64,000 bases of DNA from Endomicrobium proavitum (GTDB lineage Bacteria; Elusimicrobiota; Endomicrobiia; Endomicrobiales; Endomicrobiaceae), in assembly GCF_001027545.1 (NCBI RefSeq), contig NZ_CP009498.1, positions 744,001-808,000 of the forward strand. Direction: 5' to 3'. Under the pieces are notes generated by a model, which saw only the letters and a list, made by a program, of their open reading frames with translations, had not been told where the DNA came from and made no database searches. Positions 17,359-25,662 of the stretch are shown here, in pieces. Positions within the stretch are counted from its first letter, which is position 1, and every line of letters starts with the position of its first letter. The position numbers were made by a program, and so were the translations under genes.

Positions 17359-18318
17359 TTAAGAGAGTTGTCCTGTTTGTTTAAAATATTTTTCCAGCAC
17401 TAAAACCGAAATTAAATCTTCGCGTTTTTTATCTTTAAACTGCTTTACCCATTGGTGCGCGTTTTCTACTATTTTAATAGCTTCGCTTGTGTTGCGCATG
17501 TAATATTCCAAACGTTCCTGCAAGTCTGAATAATCTTGTTTTATTTCAATATAGTGGACGTTCGCAATTAAGCGCCCTTCCATATACCACGTTTCATACT
17601 TAGGTTTCGGCATTACCGCTATGGAATTTGAAGACATTACCCATTTTAAATTACTCGCTACGTCGTTGCCTTCAAGACATAAAATAAATTTATAATCCAT
17701 ATGCTCATCGTAAGTCATTCTTTTTACAAGCCACTCGGGATGTAAATCGCTGACGTTTACTTTGCCTAAATCGCACATGGGATGTCCGAAATATTTCTCA
17801 TAAAAAATCGCTCTGTTAGCCTGCCATACCGCGCATCTTCCGACAAGCATATTTTTTTTTGCTTCAAACTTTTTCTTATCTTTAACAAAAACAAAGTGAT
17901 GCGATTTATCTAAATTTAAAAGAACGTTATTTATATTGCCGTCGTCAAGAGGGCGGCTTTTTGTTATAGCCGGAGTTTCAACGTTCCAGTTAACATCGCC
18001 GAAACTAAAAGCCATTTTAAGATTTTTTTGAAAATATCTTGTATATTCGTACGAATCAAAGAAATAAGCGCTGTTGCGCTGTCCCGTATATTTGAATTTG
18101 CTCAAAGGTTTCATATTTCCGTCAATTTTTGCGACGCCGAGTTTATTGTAATAATTTACTCTGTCAAAAATATATTCGCGATCGTATTTATCTAATCGCG
18201 CCAAAATGCGTTTATAATAAATATTGCATACAAATTTCGGAGTCAAATATCTGACGACGCTTTTTATATAAAATACAAACTTACTGTTATTATATTTATA
18301 CCTGCCGAACAAACTCAT
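17359..18318 (-). CDS. Glycosyltransferase family 90 (LpsA/CAP10-like)
   Basis: 319 aa, no signal peptide. The C-terminal half fits GT90: KFILCLEGNDVASNLKW, then SSNSIAVMPKPKYETW and HYIEIKQDYSDL, the donor-sugar binding core of CAP10/LpsA proteins. Such enzymes add a sugar (often xylose or glucose) to lipopolysaccharide core or other glycans. It is embedded in the nucleotide operon, five bases after pyrF and ten before purN, with no promoter of its own visible and no Shine-Dalgarno, so translation is probably coupled to pyrF. No functional link to nucleotide synthesis is obvious; it looks like an insertion into the operon. Confidence 0.75.
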   Translation of the reverse strand: MSLFGRYKYNNSKFVFYIKSVVRYLTPKFVCNIYYKRILARLDKYDREYIFDRVNYYNKLGVAKIDGNMKPLSKFKYTGQRNSAYFFDSYEYTRYFQKNLKMAFSFGDVNWNVETPAITKSRPLDDGNINNVLLNLDKSHHFVFVKDKKKFEAKKNMLVGRCAVWQANRAIFYEKYFGHPMCDLGKVNVSDLHPEWLVKRMTYDEHMDYKFILCLEGNDVASNLKWVMSSNSIAVMPKPKYETWYMEGRLIANVHYIEIKQDYSDLQERLEYYMRNTSEAIKIVENAHQWVKQFKDKKREDLISVLVLEKYFKQTGQLS

Positions 18319-18323
18319 TATTT

Positions 18324-18968
18324 TTACAATCCCTTTATGCTTTCATAAATAGCTTTCGCCGCTTCCGCAGGGTTTGAAGCTTCCAAAATCGGTCTGCCTA
18401 CAACTATAAAATCCGCTCCGTCTTTTACCGCAAGCTCCGGAGTGGCTACTCTTTTTTGATCGTCGTCGACTTTTGCCGGTCTTATTCCCGGAGTAACAAC
18501 CTGAAAATCTTTTCCGCATTCTTTTTTTATAAGCGCTATTTCAAGAGGCGACGAGATAACCCCGTCAACTCCGCAAAATTTAGAAAGCTTCGCTCTTTTT
18601 ATTACTTCTTCAGGCGAAGTTGCTTGGCTTGTTAAAACGGTTACCGCCCAAATCTTTGGTCTGTTTTCCACAGACACCGCAGCCTTAAGCATTTCTTCCC
18701 CGCCGACGGAATGCACGGTTAAACTGTAAACGCCGAGTTCTTTTGCGGATTCTACGGAACGTTTAACGGTTGCCGGAATATCATGAAATTTTAAATCAAG
18801 AAAAATTTCTTTTCCGTTGTCTTTAATCATCTTGATTATTTCTTTTCCGGACTGCAAAAAAAGTATGGGGCCGACTTTATAAATATCTATATATTCGCTT
18901 GTGTCTTTAACAAGTTTTTCGGCTTTCTTAAAATTGTAAACGTCAAGCGCTAAAATAGTTTTCTTCAT
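18324..18968 (-). CDS. pyrF: Orotidine 5'-phosphate decarboxylase
   Basis: 214 aa. Converts OMP to UMP, the last step of de novo pyrimidine synthesis. The catalytic motif DLKFHDIPATV with its Lys/Asp array is intact, as is TPGIRP near the phosphate-binding C-terminus. AAGGGA precedes the ATG by eight bases. It follows pyrD after 77 bases that contain no clear promoter. Confidence 0.95.
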   Translation of the reverse strand: MKKTILALDVYNFKKAEKLVKDTSEYIDIYKVGPILFLQSGKEIIKMIKDNGKEIFLDLKFHDIPATVKRSVESAKELGVYSLTVHSVGGEEMLKAAVSVENRPKIWAVTVLTSQATSPEEVIKRAKLSKFCGVDGVISSPLEIALIKKECGKDFQVVTPGIRPAKVDDDQKRVATPELAVKDGADFIVVGRPILEASNPAEAAKAIYESIKGL

Positions 18969-19045
18969 ACTAATAATCCCTTTATTTTTTTATCTGTCAC
19001 TGCATATCATAGACCCCGCAACTTCACACAGGGTGACACGCTATG

Positions 19046-19969
19046 CTAACATGCATTGCGCGTTGTATTCAAAAACCCTATTATTTCTTTTACGGATTTA
19101 ACTTTCTTTTCTTTTAAGATGTTTTCTATACCGTCAATAACTTTTATCAAATTTTCCGGAGAAACCAAACTTGCCGTGCCTACGCTTACAAGCGTTGCGC
19201 CGGCAAGAAGAAATTCAAGAGCGTCTTCGCCCGTCATTATTCCGCCGCAACCGATTATCGGGATTTTTATATTTTGATATGCGTCGTAAACGCATCTGAC
19301 AGACATCGGCTTTACGCATGCGCCGGACATTCCGCCTTTTACGGTAGAAAGTTTCGGTTTAAAAGTTTTCACGTCTATCGCCATGGCAGGATAAGTGTTT
19401 GCAAGCGTTACCGCGTCTGCGCCTGATTTTTGCGCGGCTAAAGCAAGTTCGGAAATATCCGTTACAAGCGGCGACAACTTTGCAATAACCGGAACTTTTG
19501 AAACTTTTTTAACGCCCTTTATAACATCCTGCATCAAGGGCAAATCGTGGCATACTATTTTCTTTTTTAGATTAGGACAAGACAAGTTAAGTTCTATCCC
19601 GTCAATGCCTTTAAATTTGGATAATATTTTTACGGTTTCAATATATTCGTTTAACGCGGCGCCGGCAACGCTTACAATAACAGGCACGCCTATTTTTTTC
19701 AAATTCTCAAGAGGTTCTTCAACAAAAGCTTTAACGCCTATATTTTGTAAACCTATTGTGTTAAGCATTCCGCCTTCAACTTCAGCAATTCTCGGTTGAG
19801 CATTGCCGGGTTTTGGTTCAAGCGTAATAGTTTTAGTAACAATACCGCCGAGCTTTTTTAAAGAAATCAAATCCGCAAGCTCATAGCCATAACCAAAAGT
19901 CCCCGACGCCGTAAGCACGGGATTTTTTAACTTTATTCCTGCAAAATTTATGTTTAAATTTGGTTTCAT
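19046..19969 (-). CDS. pyrD: Dihydroorotate dehydrogenase B, catalytic subunit
   Basis: 307 aa. FMN enzyme oxidising dihydroorotate to orotate. Class 1B is shown by the catalytic Cys in NLSCPNLKKK (class 2 has Ser) and by the neighbouring pyrK that passes electrons to NAD. GCGGIMTGEDALEFLLAGA is the FMN phosphate site near the C-terminus. Soluble and suited to anaerobic growth. It lies 78 bases after pyrK; that gap holds a palindromic repeat (19993-20021). Confidence 0.95.
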   Translation of the reverse strand: MKPNLNINFAGIKLKNPVLTASGTFGYGYELADLISLKKLGGIVTKTITLEPKPGNAQPRIAEVEGGMLNTIGLQNIGVKAFVEEPLENLKKIGVPVIVSVAGAALNEYIETVKILSKFKGIDGIELNLSCPNLKKKIVCHDLPLMQDVIKGVKKVSKVPVIAKLSPLVTDISELALAAQKSGADAVTLANTYPAMAIDVKTFKPKLSTVKGGMSGACVKPMSVRCVYDAYQNIKIPIIGCGGIMTGEDALEFLLAGATLVSVGTASLVSPENLIKVIDGIENILKEKKVKSVKEIIGFLNTTRNAC

Positions 19970-19992
19970 TTTAATTCAATATCCTATTTATC

Positions 19993-20021
19993 TGTTATCC
20001 TGAACTCGTTTCAGCATGACA
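19993..20021. repeat. Short palindromic repeat between pyrK and pyrD
   Basis: CTGAA-ctcgt-TTCAG within a unit that reads TGTCAT...GGATAACA on the minus strand, the pattern of the widespread GTCATCCTGAACTTGTTTCAGGAT-type genomic repeat. Confidence 0.5.
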
Positions 20022-20047
20022 ATCTGCATTGAGTTGACCACAGACAG

Positions 20048-20833
20048 CTACAATTCAATTTCTTCAATTTTAAATACGGGACCGTCTTTGCATGTCATTT
20101 TGGTTTTGCCGTTTATTTTTACCGCGCAGCCCTGACAGTTGCCTACGCCGCACGCCATTTTTTCTTCCAAAGATGCGTAACCTGAAATATTTTTTTCTTT
20201 TGCAATTTTAAGAACTGTTTTCATCATAGGAGTAGGTCCGCAAACATATATGACAGTCTGGATTGCCGCGTCGGATTGCTTTGCAATCCTCCTCGCAATG
20301 ACATCCGTTATAAATCCTTTATGTCCTTTTGAACCGTCTTCGGTGGAAACAACAACTTTCCAGCCGAGTTTTTGAAATTTATCTAAACACAATAAATCTT
20401 TTTTTGTGCGGGCGCCGTAATACAAAGTTCCTTTGTTTTTTAGTTTAGCCGCAAGATAGTAAACGGAAGCTATGCCTGTGCCGCCGGCAACGATAATATT
20501 ACGGCAATTAGAAATTAAGAATGAGGAATTAGGAATTAAAGGATAGCCGGCGCCTAACGGCCCTAAAAGATTAATTTCGCCTGATTCTATTTCCGATAGA
20601 ATTTTTGTGCCTTTGCCTACGACTTTATATAAAAAAGAAATTATGTTTCCTTTAATATCGTGAACGCTTATTGGACGACGCAAAAAAACTCCGGGGATTG
20701 TGAGCATAAAAAATTGTCCCGGGGAACAGTTTTTTACAATAACCGCATCGGCTTTTACTTGAAGTTCAAAGTATCCTGCGCAGATTTCTTTATTTGATAT
20801 GATTTTATATGTTTTATCTTGTCGTTTATTCAT
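20048..20833 (-). CDS. pyrK: Dihydroorotate dehydrogenase electron-transfer subunit
   Basis: 261 aa. Ferredoxin-reductase-type protein with FAD domain (FLRRPISVHD), NAD domain (VAGGTGIA) and a [2Fe-2S] site with Cys at about 228, 233, 236 and 248 (ACGVGNCQGCAVKI). It takes electrons from PyrD FMN to NAD+. Two stretches are foreign-looking. Residues about 100-111 (IPNSSFLISNCR) are encoded by an exact five-heptamer array (20505-20539). Residues about 177-194 (DVIARRIAKQSDAAIQTV) are encoded by a palindromic repeat (20251-20305). Both keep the frame and lie in surface-type linkers, and all functional motifs remain, so the gene is probably still active. Confidence 0.93.
   Translation of the reverse strand: MNKRQDKTYKIISNKEICAGYFELQVKADAVIVKNCSPGQFFMLTIPGVFLRRPISVHDIKGNIISFLYKVVGKGTKILSEIESGEINLLGPLGAGYPLIPNSSFLISNCRNIIVAGGTGIASVYYLAAKLKNKGTLYYGARTKKDLLCLDKFQKLGWKVVVSTEDGSKGHKGFITDVIARRIAKQSDAAIQTVIYVCGPTPMMKTVLKIAKEKNISGYASLEEKMACGVGNCQGCAVKINGKTKMTCKDGPVFKIEEIEL
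20251..20305. repeat. Palindromic element inside pyrK
   Basis: Bounded by TGACA at each end, with a perfect core GGATTGC-ttt-GCAATCC (20273-20289). On the minus strand it reads TGTCATTGCGAGGAGGATTG and onward, a type of repeat seen between genes in many bacteria, here in frame within pyrK. Confidence 0.65.
20505..20539 (+). repeat. Five-heptamer array inside pyrK
   Basis: After ACGG: CAATTAG, AAATTAA, GAATGAG, GAATTAG, GAATTAA. Five exact 7-base units within the coding sequence. It matches the arrays at 20870-20904 (other strand) and 47066-47100. Confidence 0.75.
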
Positions 20834-20869
20834 AATATTTTTTAACTTACGGCGTGACCGTAGCTTGCG

Positions 20870-20904
20870 TAAATTTCTAATTCATCATTCCTAATCCCTA
20901 ATTG
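20870..20904 (-). repeat. Five-heptamer array over the pyrC stop
   Basis: On the minus strand after ACGG: CAATTAG, GGATTAG, GAATGAT, GAATTAG, AAATTTA. The TAG stop of pyrC is in the second unit, so the last residues (AIRD) are repeat-encoded. Confidence 0.75.
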
Positions 20905-22168
20905 CCGTATAAACTATTTTTCCGTTAACTATTGTAATCGCCGCTCCGCCTTGAAACTTTCTTCCGATAAACGGCGAATTTTTGCTTTTTGAAAGTATGC
21001 TTTCTTTTGTAAACTCATATGAATATTTCGGATCTATTATAGTTATGTCGGCAATAGCGCCTTCTTTAAGAGTCCCTCTGCCTTCAAGGTTAAAAATCAA
21101 CGCCGGATTGTGAGTCATTTTTTCTATAGCGCCGGAGAGACTTAAAACTTTTTTATCTACAAGTTCGTTTAACACAAGACTTAAAAGAGTTTCAAAACCT
21201 ATAATTCCAAACGGCGCCAAATCAAACTCTTTATTTTTTTCTTCCGCAGTATGAGGCGCATGGTCTGTGGCTATACAGTCAATAGTTCCGTCGGCAAGAC
21301 CGACTTTTACGGCTTCAACGTCTTTTATTTCTCTCAACGGAGGGTTCATTTTTGTATTTGCGTCGTAAACTCTGACAACGTCGTCGGTAAGAGTAAAGTA
21401 ATGCGGGCAAGTTTCCGCGGTAACTTTTATTCCTTTCTTTTTTGCCTGACGCACAAGTTCCACGGAACCCGCCGTAGAAACGTGCGCTATATGAAGATAT
21501 CCGCCGGTAAGTTCCGCAAGCATTATGTCGCGGGCAACCATAACTTCTTCGGCTTGTTTTGGTATGCCTCTAAGACCCAAAATCATGGAATTTTTACTTT
21601 CGTTCATAACGCCGCTTTTACTGAGCTCTTTATCTTCGGAATGCGAAATTACCGGAAGCTTAAACATTTTAGTGTATTCAAGCGCCCTGCGCATAATTTG
21701 AGAGTTTGATACGGGAGAACCGTCGTCGGAAACTGCGACTATTCCGGCTTTTTTCAAAACGCCTATTTCGGAAAGTTCTTCCCCTGCGGAACTTTTTGTA
21801 ACGCACCCTACGGGGAAAACGTTTACAATCCCTTCTTTTTGCGCTTTCAATAAAATAAATTCTACCGTCGGAGCGTTATCAATTGCGGGCTTCGTGTTGG
21901 GCATGCATAAAACGCTTGTTATGCCGCCTTTTGCCGCTGCGCGCGTTCCGGTTTTTATGGTTTCTTTCCCTTCCTGCCCGGGCTCTCTCAAATGAGAATG
22001 AACGTCTATTAAACCGGGAACCGCTATTTTATTTTTTCCGTCAATAACTTTGTCCGCCGAGCTGGATAATTTAGAAACTATCCGCCCGTTTTCTGCAAAA
22101 ATATCGCCGACAGAATCTTTCTTTTGCGAAGGGTCAACAATTCGGATATTTTTAATTTGAAGACGCAT
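20891..22168 (-). CDS. pyrC: Dihydroorotase
   Basis: 425 aa. Zinc amidohydrolase closing carbamoyl-aspartate to dihydroorotate. DVHSHLREPGQE supplies the first metal ligands and IATDHAPHT the catalytic Asp, with further His ligands in VISHSEDKE and LHIAHVS; this is the longer class I type. GAGG lies before the ATG, and the first 17 bases overlap the end of pyrB, so translation is coupled. The 3' end runs into a five-heptamer repeat that provides the stop codon. Confidence 0.96.
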   Translation of the reverse strand: MRLQIKNIRIVDPSQKKDSVGDIFAENGRIVSKLSSSADKVIDGKNKIAVPGLIDVHSHLREPGQEGKETIKTGTRAAAKGGITSVLCMPNTKPAIDNAPTVEFILLKAQKEGIVNVFPVGCVTKSSAGEELSEIGVLKKAGIVAVSDDGSPVSNSQIMRRALEYTKMFKLPVISHSEDKELSKSGVMNESKNSMILGLRGIPKQAEEVMVARDIMLAELTGGYLHIAHVSTAGSVELVRQAKKKGIKVTAETCPHYFTLTDDVVRVYDANTKMNPPLREIKDVEAVKVGLADGTIDCIATDHAPHTAEEKNKEFDLAPFGIIGFETLLSLVLNELVDKKVLSLSGAIEKMTHNPALIFNLEGRGTLKEGAIADITIIDPKYSYEFTKESILSKSKNSPFIGRKFQGGAAITIVNGKIVYTAIRD

Positions 22169-23096
22169 ATTTCCTCGCCTTGTTCGGTTTTAGTAAATAT
22201 AAGACCGCCATTCTCACGGCAATCCCGTTTGTTACCTGCTCGTTTATTACGGCATTGGGACTGTCTGCCACTTCGGAAGAAATTTCTATTCCTCTGTTCA
22301 TCGGTCCGGGATGCATTATTAAAACGTTTGGTTTTGCTTTTGCGAGACGATCTTTTGTAAGCTGGTAAAGCTCAACATATTCGTGCACCGACGGAAACAA
22401 ATTTTCCTGTTGGCGCTCAAGCTGTATTCTTAAAATATTTACTACATCTGCTTCTTTTATAGCCTCGTCAAGATTGTAATAAACTTTTACGCCGAGCTCT
22501 TCAATTTTAGAAGGCATAAGCGTAGGAGGTCCGGCAACGGCAACCTGCGCGCCCATTTTTGTAAGCGCCCAAATATTTGATTTTGCAACTCTTGAATGTA
22601 GAATATCTCCGACGAGAAGAACTTTTAAACCTTCAATTTTTTTCTTTTTTTCATACATCGTGTAAAGGTCTAATAAGCCCTGGGTGGGGTGTTCGTGGAA
22701 ACCGTCGCCTGCGTTAATTATTGAAGCGTTTAGGTTTCTTGCCAAAATATCCGGAGCTCCGGCGAGAGAATGTCTGATAATTATGTAGTCCGCTTTCATT
22801 GCTTCAAGGGTTTTGCCCGTGTCTATAAGGCTTTCTCCCTTGACCACGCTTGAAGCGTTTACGGCGATGTTTACAACGTCTGCAGATAATCTTTTTGCCG
22901 CGATTTCAAATGAAGTTCTTGTTCTTGTGGAAGGTTCGTAAAAAAGGGTTACTACCGTTTTACCTATAAGCGTCGGAGCTTTCTTAACGGAACGGGTAAA
23001 AAGACTTTTAAAAGGTTTGACCGAATCTAAAACTGTTTGCAAGTCTTTTTTGTCCAAATGTTCCAAACCAAGCAAATCTTTGCGGTTAAGAGACAT
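22152..23096 (-). CDS. pyrB: Aspartate carbamoyltransferase catalytic subunit
   Basis: 314 aa. Joins carbamoyl phosphate and aspartate. The carbamoyl-phosphate site FYEPSTRTRTSFE is complete, HPTQGLLDLYT and the C-terminal MHPGPMNRG are present. A strong ribosome site (GAGGGG) precedes the ATG. No regulatory subunit pyrI is present. It follows pyrR by 29 bases and overlaps pyrC. Confidence 0.96.
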   Translation of the reverse strand: MSLNRKDLLGLEHLDKKDLQTVLDSVKPFKSLFTRSVKKAPTLIGKTVVTLFYEPSTRTRTSFEIAAKRLSADVVNIAVNASSVVKGESLIDTGKTLEAMKADYIIIRHSLAGAPDILARNLNASIINAGDGFHEHPTQGLLDLYTMYEKKKKIEGLKVLLVGDILHSRVAKSNIWALTKMGAQVAVAGPPTLMPSKIEELGVKVYYNLDEAIKEADVVNILRIQLERQQENLFPSVHEYVELYQLTKDRLAKAKPNVLIMHPGPMNRGIEISSEVADSPNAVINEQVTNGIAVRMAVLYLLKPNKARKYASSN

Positions 23097-23125
23097 GCTT
23101 TCCCCTCATCCTGAGAAAATTTTAT

Positions 23126-23656
23126 TTACAAAACAAAGACTTTATCTTCCCCTTCAATTTCTTTACATTCTACTTTTACTTTCCCGTCAATAACGCGCCT
23201 TATTCCCGCGTATCCGGCCTCTATGGGAAGCTCCCTGTGGCCTCTGTCAACAAGCACGGCAAGCTGTATGGATTTCGGTCTTCCGAAATCCATAAGCACG
23301 TCAAGAGACGCGCGGACGGTTCTTCCCGTGTAGAGAACATCGTCAACGAGAATTATTTTTTTCTGGCTTATGTCAAAAGGTATTTCAGTATCTTTAATAA
23401 CGGGCATATCCGCGCCGAAATCGTCAAGGTCGTCTCTGTAAAGCGTTATATCAAGCGTGCCGAAGTTAATACTTGCCTCGCCAACGTTTGCAAGTTTTGC
23501 AAGCTCGGACAAAATTCTTTTTGCAATACATACGCCTTTGTTGTGAACGCCTACTATGGCAAGTTCCGAAATATTTTTATTATCTTTAAAAATATCTCCG
23601 GCAACTTTTTTAACGGCGTTTTGAAACGCCTGCGAATCTAAAATTATTTCTGACAT
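23126..23656 (-). CDS. pyrR: PyrR: pyrimidine regulator / uracil phosphoribosyltransferase
   Basis: 176 aa. The PRPP-binding loop IILVDDVLYTGRTVRA is typical of PyrR, which binds pyr mRNA leaders when UMP is high and also makes UMP from uracil. It lies just upstream of pyrB as in many bacteria, but it is inside an operon that begins with purD. I see no antiterminator, anti-antiterminator or terminator array in the 36 bases before it, the 29 bases after it or the short purD leader, so control at another locus or a salvage role is possible. Confidence 0.92.
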   Translation of the reverse strand: MSEIILDSQAFQNAVKKVAGDIFKDNKNISELAIVGVHNKGVCIAKRILSELAKLANVGEASINFGTLDITLYRDDLDDFGADMPVIKDTEIPFDISQKKIILVDDVLYTGRTVRASLDVLMDFGRPKSIQLAVLVDRGHRELPIEAGYAGIRRVIDGKVKVECKEIEGEDKVFVL

Positions 23657-23692
23657 TATTTTTCCTTTGCCGTAACCTGCTGCTTGCGAATG

Positions 23693-24229
23693 TTATTTCC
23701 CCGCTTGTTGCTGCAAGTATTTTTCTATTCCGTCTTTTTGAAGTTTCAAATCTTCTTTTACCACAGACTCCGCCTGTTTCTTTTTATATTCAACAAGTTT
23801 TTCTTTTAACGCGTCGTTTGAAACCGCTATTATCTGCGCCGCAAGAACCGCCGCATTTACCGCTCCGGCTTTGCCAACCGCAACAGTTGCAACCGGCACG
23901 CCTTTAGGCATTTGAACTATTGCAAAAAGCGCGTCTAAACTTGCAAGATTTTTTCCTTCCATCGGCACGCCTATTACCGGCACGATTGTTTCCGAAGCTA
24001 CAACTCCGGGCAGCGCCGCCGCCATTCCCGCGGCAGTTATAAAAACTTTTGCGCCGGAAGACTCTGCGCCTTGAATGCTCTGTTTCAAATGCTGCGTCGT
24101 TCTGTGAGCGGAAGCAATATTAATGCTGTATGCCAAACCGAATTCTTTCAACATTTTGACAGTCTCATTTATAACGGGCAAATCCGAAGCCGAACCGACA
24201 ATTATCGCTACATCCGTTCTGTTGTCCAT
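23693..24229 (-). CDS. purE: N5-carboxyaminoimidazole ribonucleotide mutase
   Basis: 178 aa. Bacterial class I type PurE: IIVGSASDLPV at the N-terminus, IASAHRTTQHL with the catalytic His, and GMAAALPGVVAS. The tail after residue 150 is lengthened by a charged helix (LVEYKKKQAESVVKEDLKL). Normally works with PurK, which is not in the window. The start has AGGAG six bases upstream, formed by the end of purD. Confidence 0.94.
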   Translation of the reverse strand: MDNRTDVAIIVGSASDLPVINETVKMLKEFGLAYSINIASAHRTTQHLKQSIQGAESSGAKVFITAAGMAAALPGVVASETIVPVIGVPMEGKNLASLDALFAIVQMPKGVPVATVAVGKAGAVNAAVLAAQIIAVSNDALKEKLVEYKKKQAESVVKEDLKLQKDGIEKYLQQQAGK

Positions 24230-24231
24230 TT

Positions 24232-25506
24232 TTAACTCCTGATTGCTTTATGCGCAATATCTTTGCGGTAATGCATGTTTTCAAAAGATATTAGTTTTAC
24301 CTGCGAATAAACTTTATCAATTGCGCTTTTTATATCTGCCGCCGTTGAAGTAACTCCTAAAACTCTTCCGCCCGACGTTACAGCTTTGCCGTTTTCAACT
24401 TTTGTGCCCGCGTGAAAAATTATTGTGTCTTTATCGGTTATACTTTCAAGACCTTTGATTTCAAAACCTTTTTGAAAACTTCCCGGATAACCGCCGGACG
24501 CTAAAACAACGCAGACTGCAAACTCTTTTTTCCATTCAATTTTTATATCCGAAAGTTTCTTATTTAAAAGAGCTTCGCAAATATCCGTTAAATTTGTTTT
24601 AAGAAGCGGCAGCACGGCTTGCGTTTCAGGGTCGCCGAAGCGGCAGTTAAATTCTAAAACATAAGGCTCTTGTCCGTTCATTATAACGCCCACATACAGC
24701 ACGCCTTTATAATTTAATTTTTCGTTCCGAATGCCTTTTATAACTTTTTGAATAATATTTGTTTCAACTTTTTTATTTAAATTTTCCGTCGCAAGCGGAG
24801 CCGGAGCATACGCGCCCATTCCGCCCGTGTTTAAACCTTCATCGTTATCGTTTACTCTTTTATGATCTTGAGACGCAGGCATCATTGCGTAAGAAACGCC
24901 GTCGGTAAAAATTAAATATGAAAGTTCCTGACCGTTGATAAATTCTTCTATTACAACAGTTGCGCCGGCGGCGCCTAAAACTTTTTCGCTCATTATTTGC
25001 TTAACAGCATTTATTGCGTCCACTCTGCCGTTGCACATATAAACGCCTTTTCCGGCGGCAAGACCGTCCGCTTTTACTACGACTTTTTTATTTTCTTCCC
25101 AATTTTCAAGATATTTTAACGCGTCGTCTATATTTGAAAAACTTTCATATTTCGCCGTGGGCACATTATATTTTTGCATGAATTCTTTTGAATAAGTTTT
25201 GCTTGCTTCAAGACGAGCCGCGGCTTTTGAAGGCCCTGCTATTTTTAAACCTTCGGCTTCAAAAAAATCTACTATTCCCTCGGAAAGAGGAACTTCGGGA
25301 CCGACAAAAGTTAAATCTATATTATTTTCTTTAACAAACGTCGCAAGTTTTTCAAACTCGCTGACGCCGATATTTGTATTTTGCGCCACAGAAGCAATTC
25401 CGCCGTTTCCCGGAGCGCAATAAATTTTTTCAATATTGGAACTCTGTGCAAACTGCCGGCAAATTGCATGTTCTCTGCCGCCTGAACCTATCACCAAAAC
25501 TTTCAT
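24232..25506 (-). CDS. purD: Phosphoribosylamine-glycine ligase
   Basis: 424 aa, usual length. ATP-grasp enzyme making GAR from phosphoribosylamine, glycine and ATP. MKVLVIGSGGREHAI at the N-terminus, HKRVNDNDEGLNTGGMGAY and LEFNCRFGDPETQ are family hallmarks. First gene of the purD-purB operon: a promoter lies at 25540-25568 and GGAG seven bases before the ATG. The purE start follows its stop after two bases. Confidence 0.96.
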   Translation of the reverse strand: MKVLVIGSGGREHAICRQFAQSSNIEKIYCAPGNGGIASVAQNTNIGVSEFEKLATFVKENNIDLTFVGPEVPLSEGIVDFFEAEGLKIAGPSKAAARLEASKTYSKEFMQKYNVPTAKYESFSNIDDALKYLENWEENKKVVVKADGLAAGKGVYMCNGRVDAINAVKQIMSEKVLGAAGATVVIEEFINGQELSYLIFTDGVSYAMMPASQDHKRVNDNDEGLNTGGMGAYAPAPLATENLNKKVETNIIQKVIKGIRNEKLNYKGVLYVGVIMNGQEPYVLEFNCRFGDPETQAVLPLLKTNLTDICEALLNKKLSDIKIEWKKEFAVCVVLASGGYPGSFQKGFEIKGLESITDKDTIIFHAGTKVENGKAVTSGGRVLGVTSTAADIKSAIDKVYSQVKLISFENMHYRKDIAHKAIRS

Positions 25507-25539
25507 TTACTCTCCAAAAAGGCGTAGTTTTACGGCATT

Positions 25540-25568
25540 ATTCTACAAAATATATAAAAAAATGTAAA
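25540..25568 (-). promoter_or_regulatory. Promoter of the purD-purB operon
   Basis: Minus-strand TTTACA (25563-25568), 17 bases, TAGAAT (25540-25545), giving a leader of only about 25 bases before purD. It lies between the purQ terminator and purD. Confidence 0.75.
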
Positions 25569-25599
25569 TTATATTGTTATTTCAATTGATTTTAACAGC

Positions 25600-25629
25600 A
25601 AAACCCGCCTTAGTTAAAAAGCGGGTTTT
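25600..25629 (-). terminator. Intrinsic terminator after purQ
   Basis: AAAACCCGC (25600-25608) pairs with GCGGGTTTT (25621-25629) with a 12-base loop. T-runs on both strands, and it separates the purQ end from the purD promoter. Confidence 0.8.
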
Positions 25630-25662
25630 ATTATTGTATTTTAGTTTTATTTTAGGTAAGTT

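Noticed and set aside
23657-23692. PyrR-binding attenuator before pyrR
   Set aside because: The gap of 36 bases is too short and shows no terminator hairpin.
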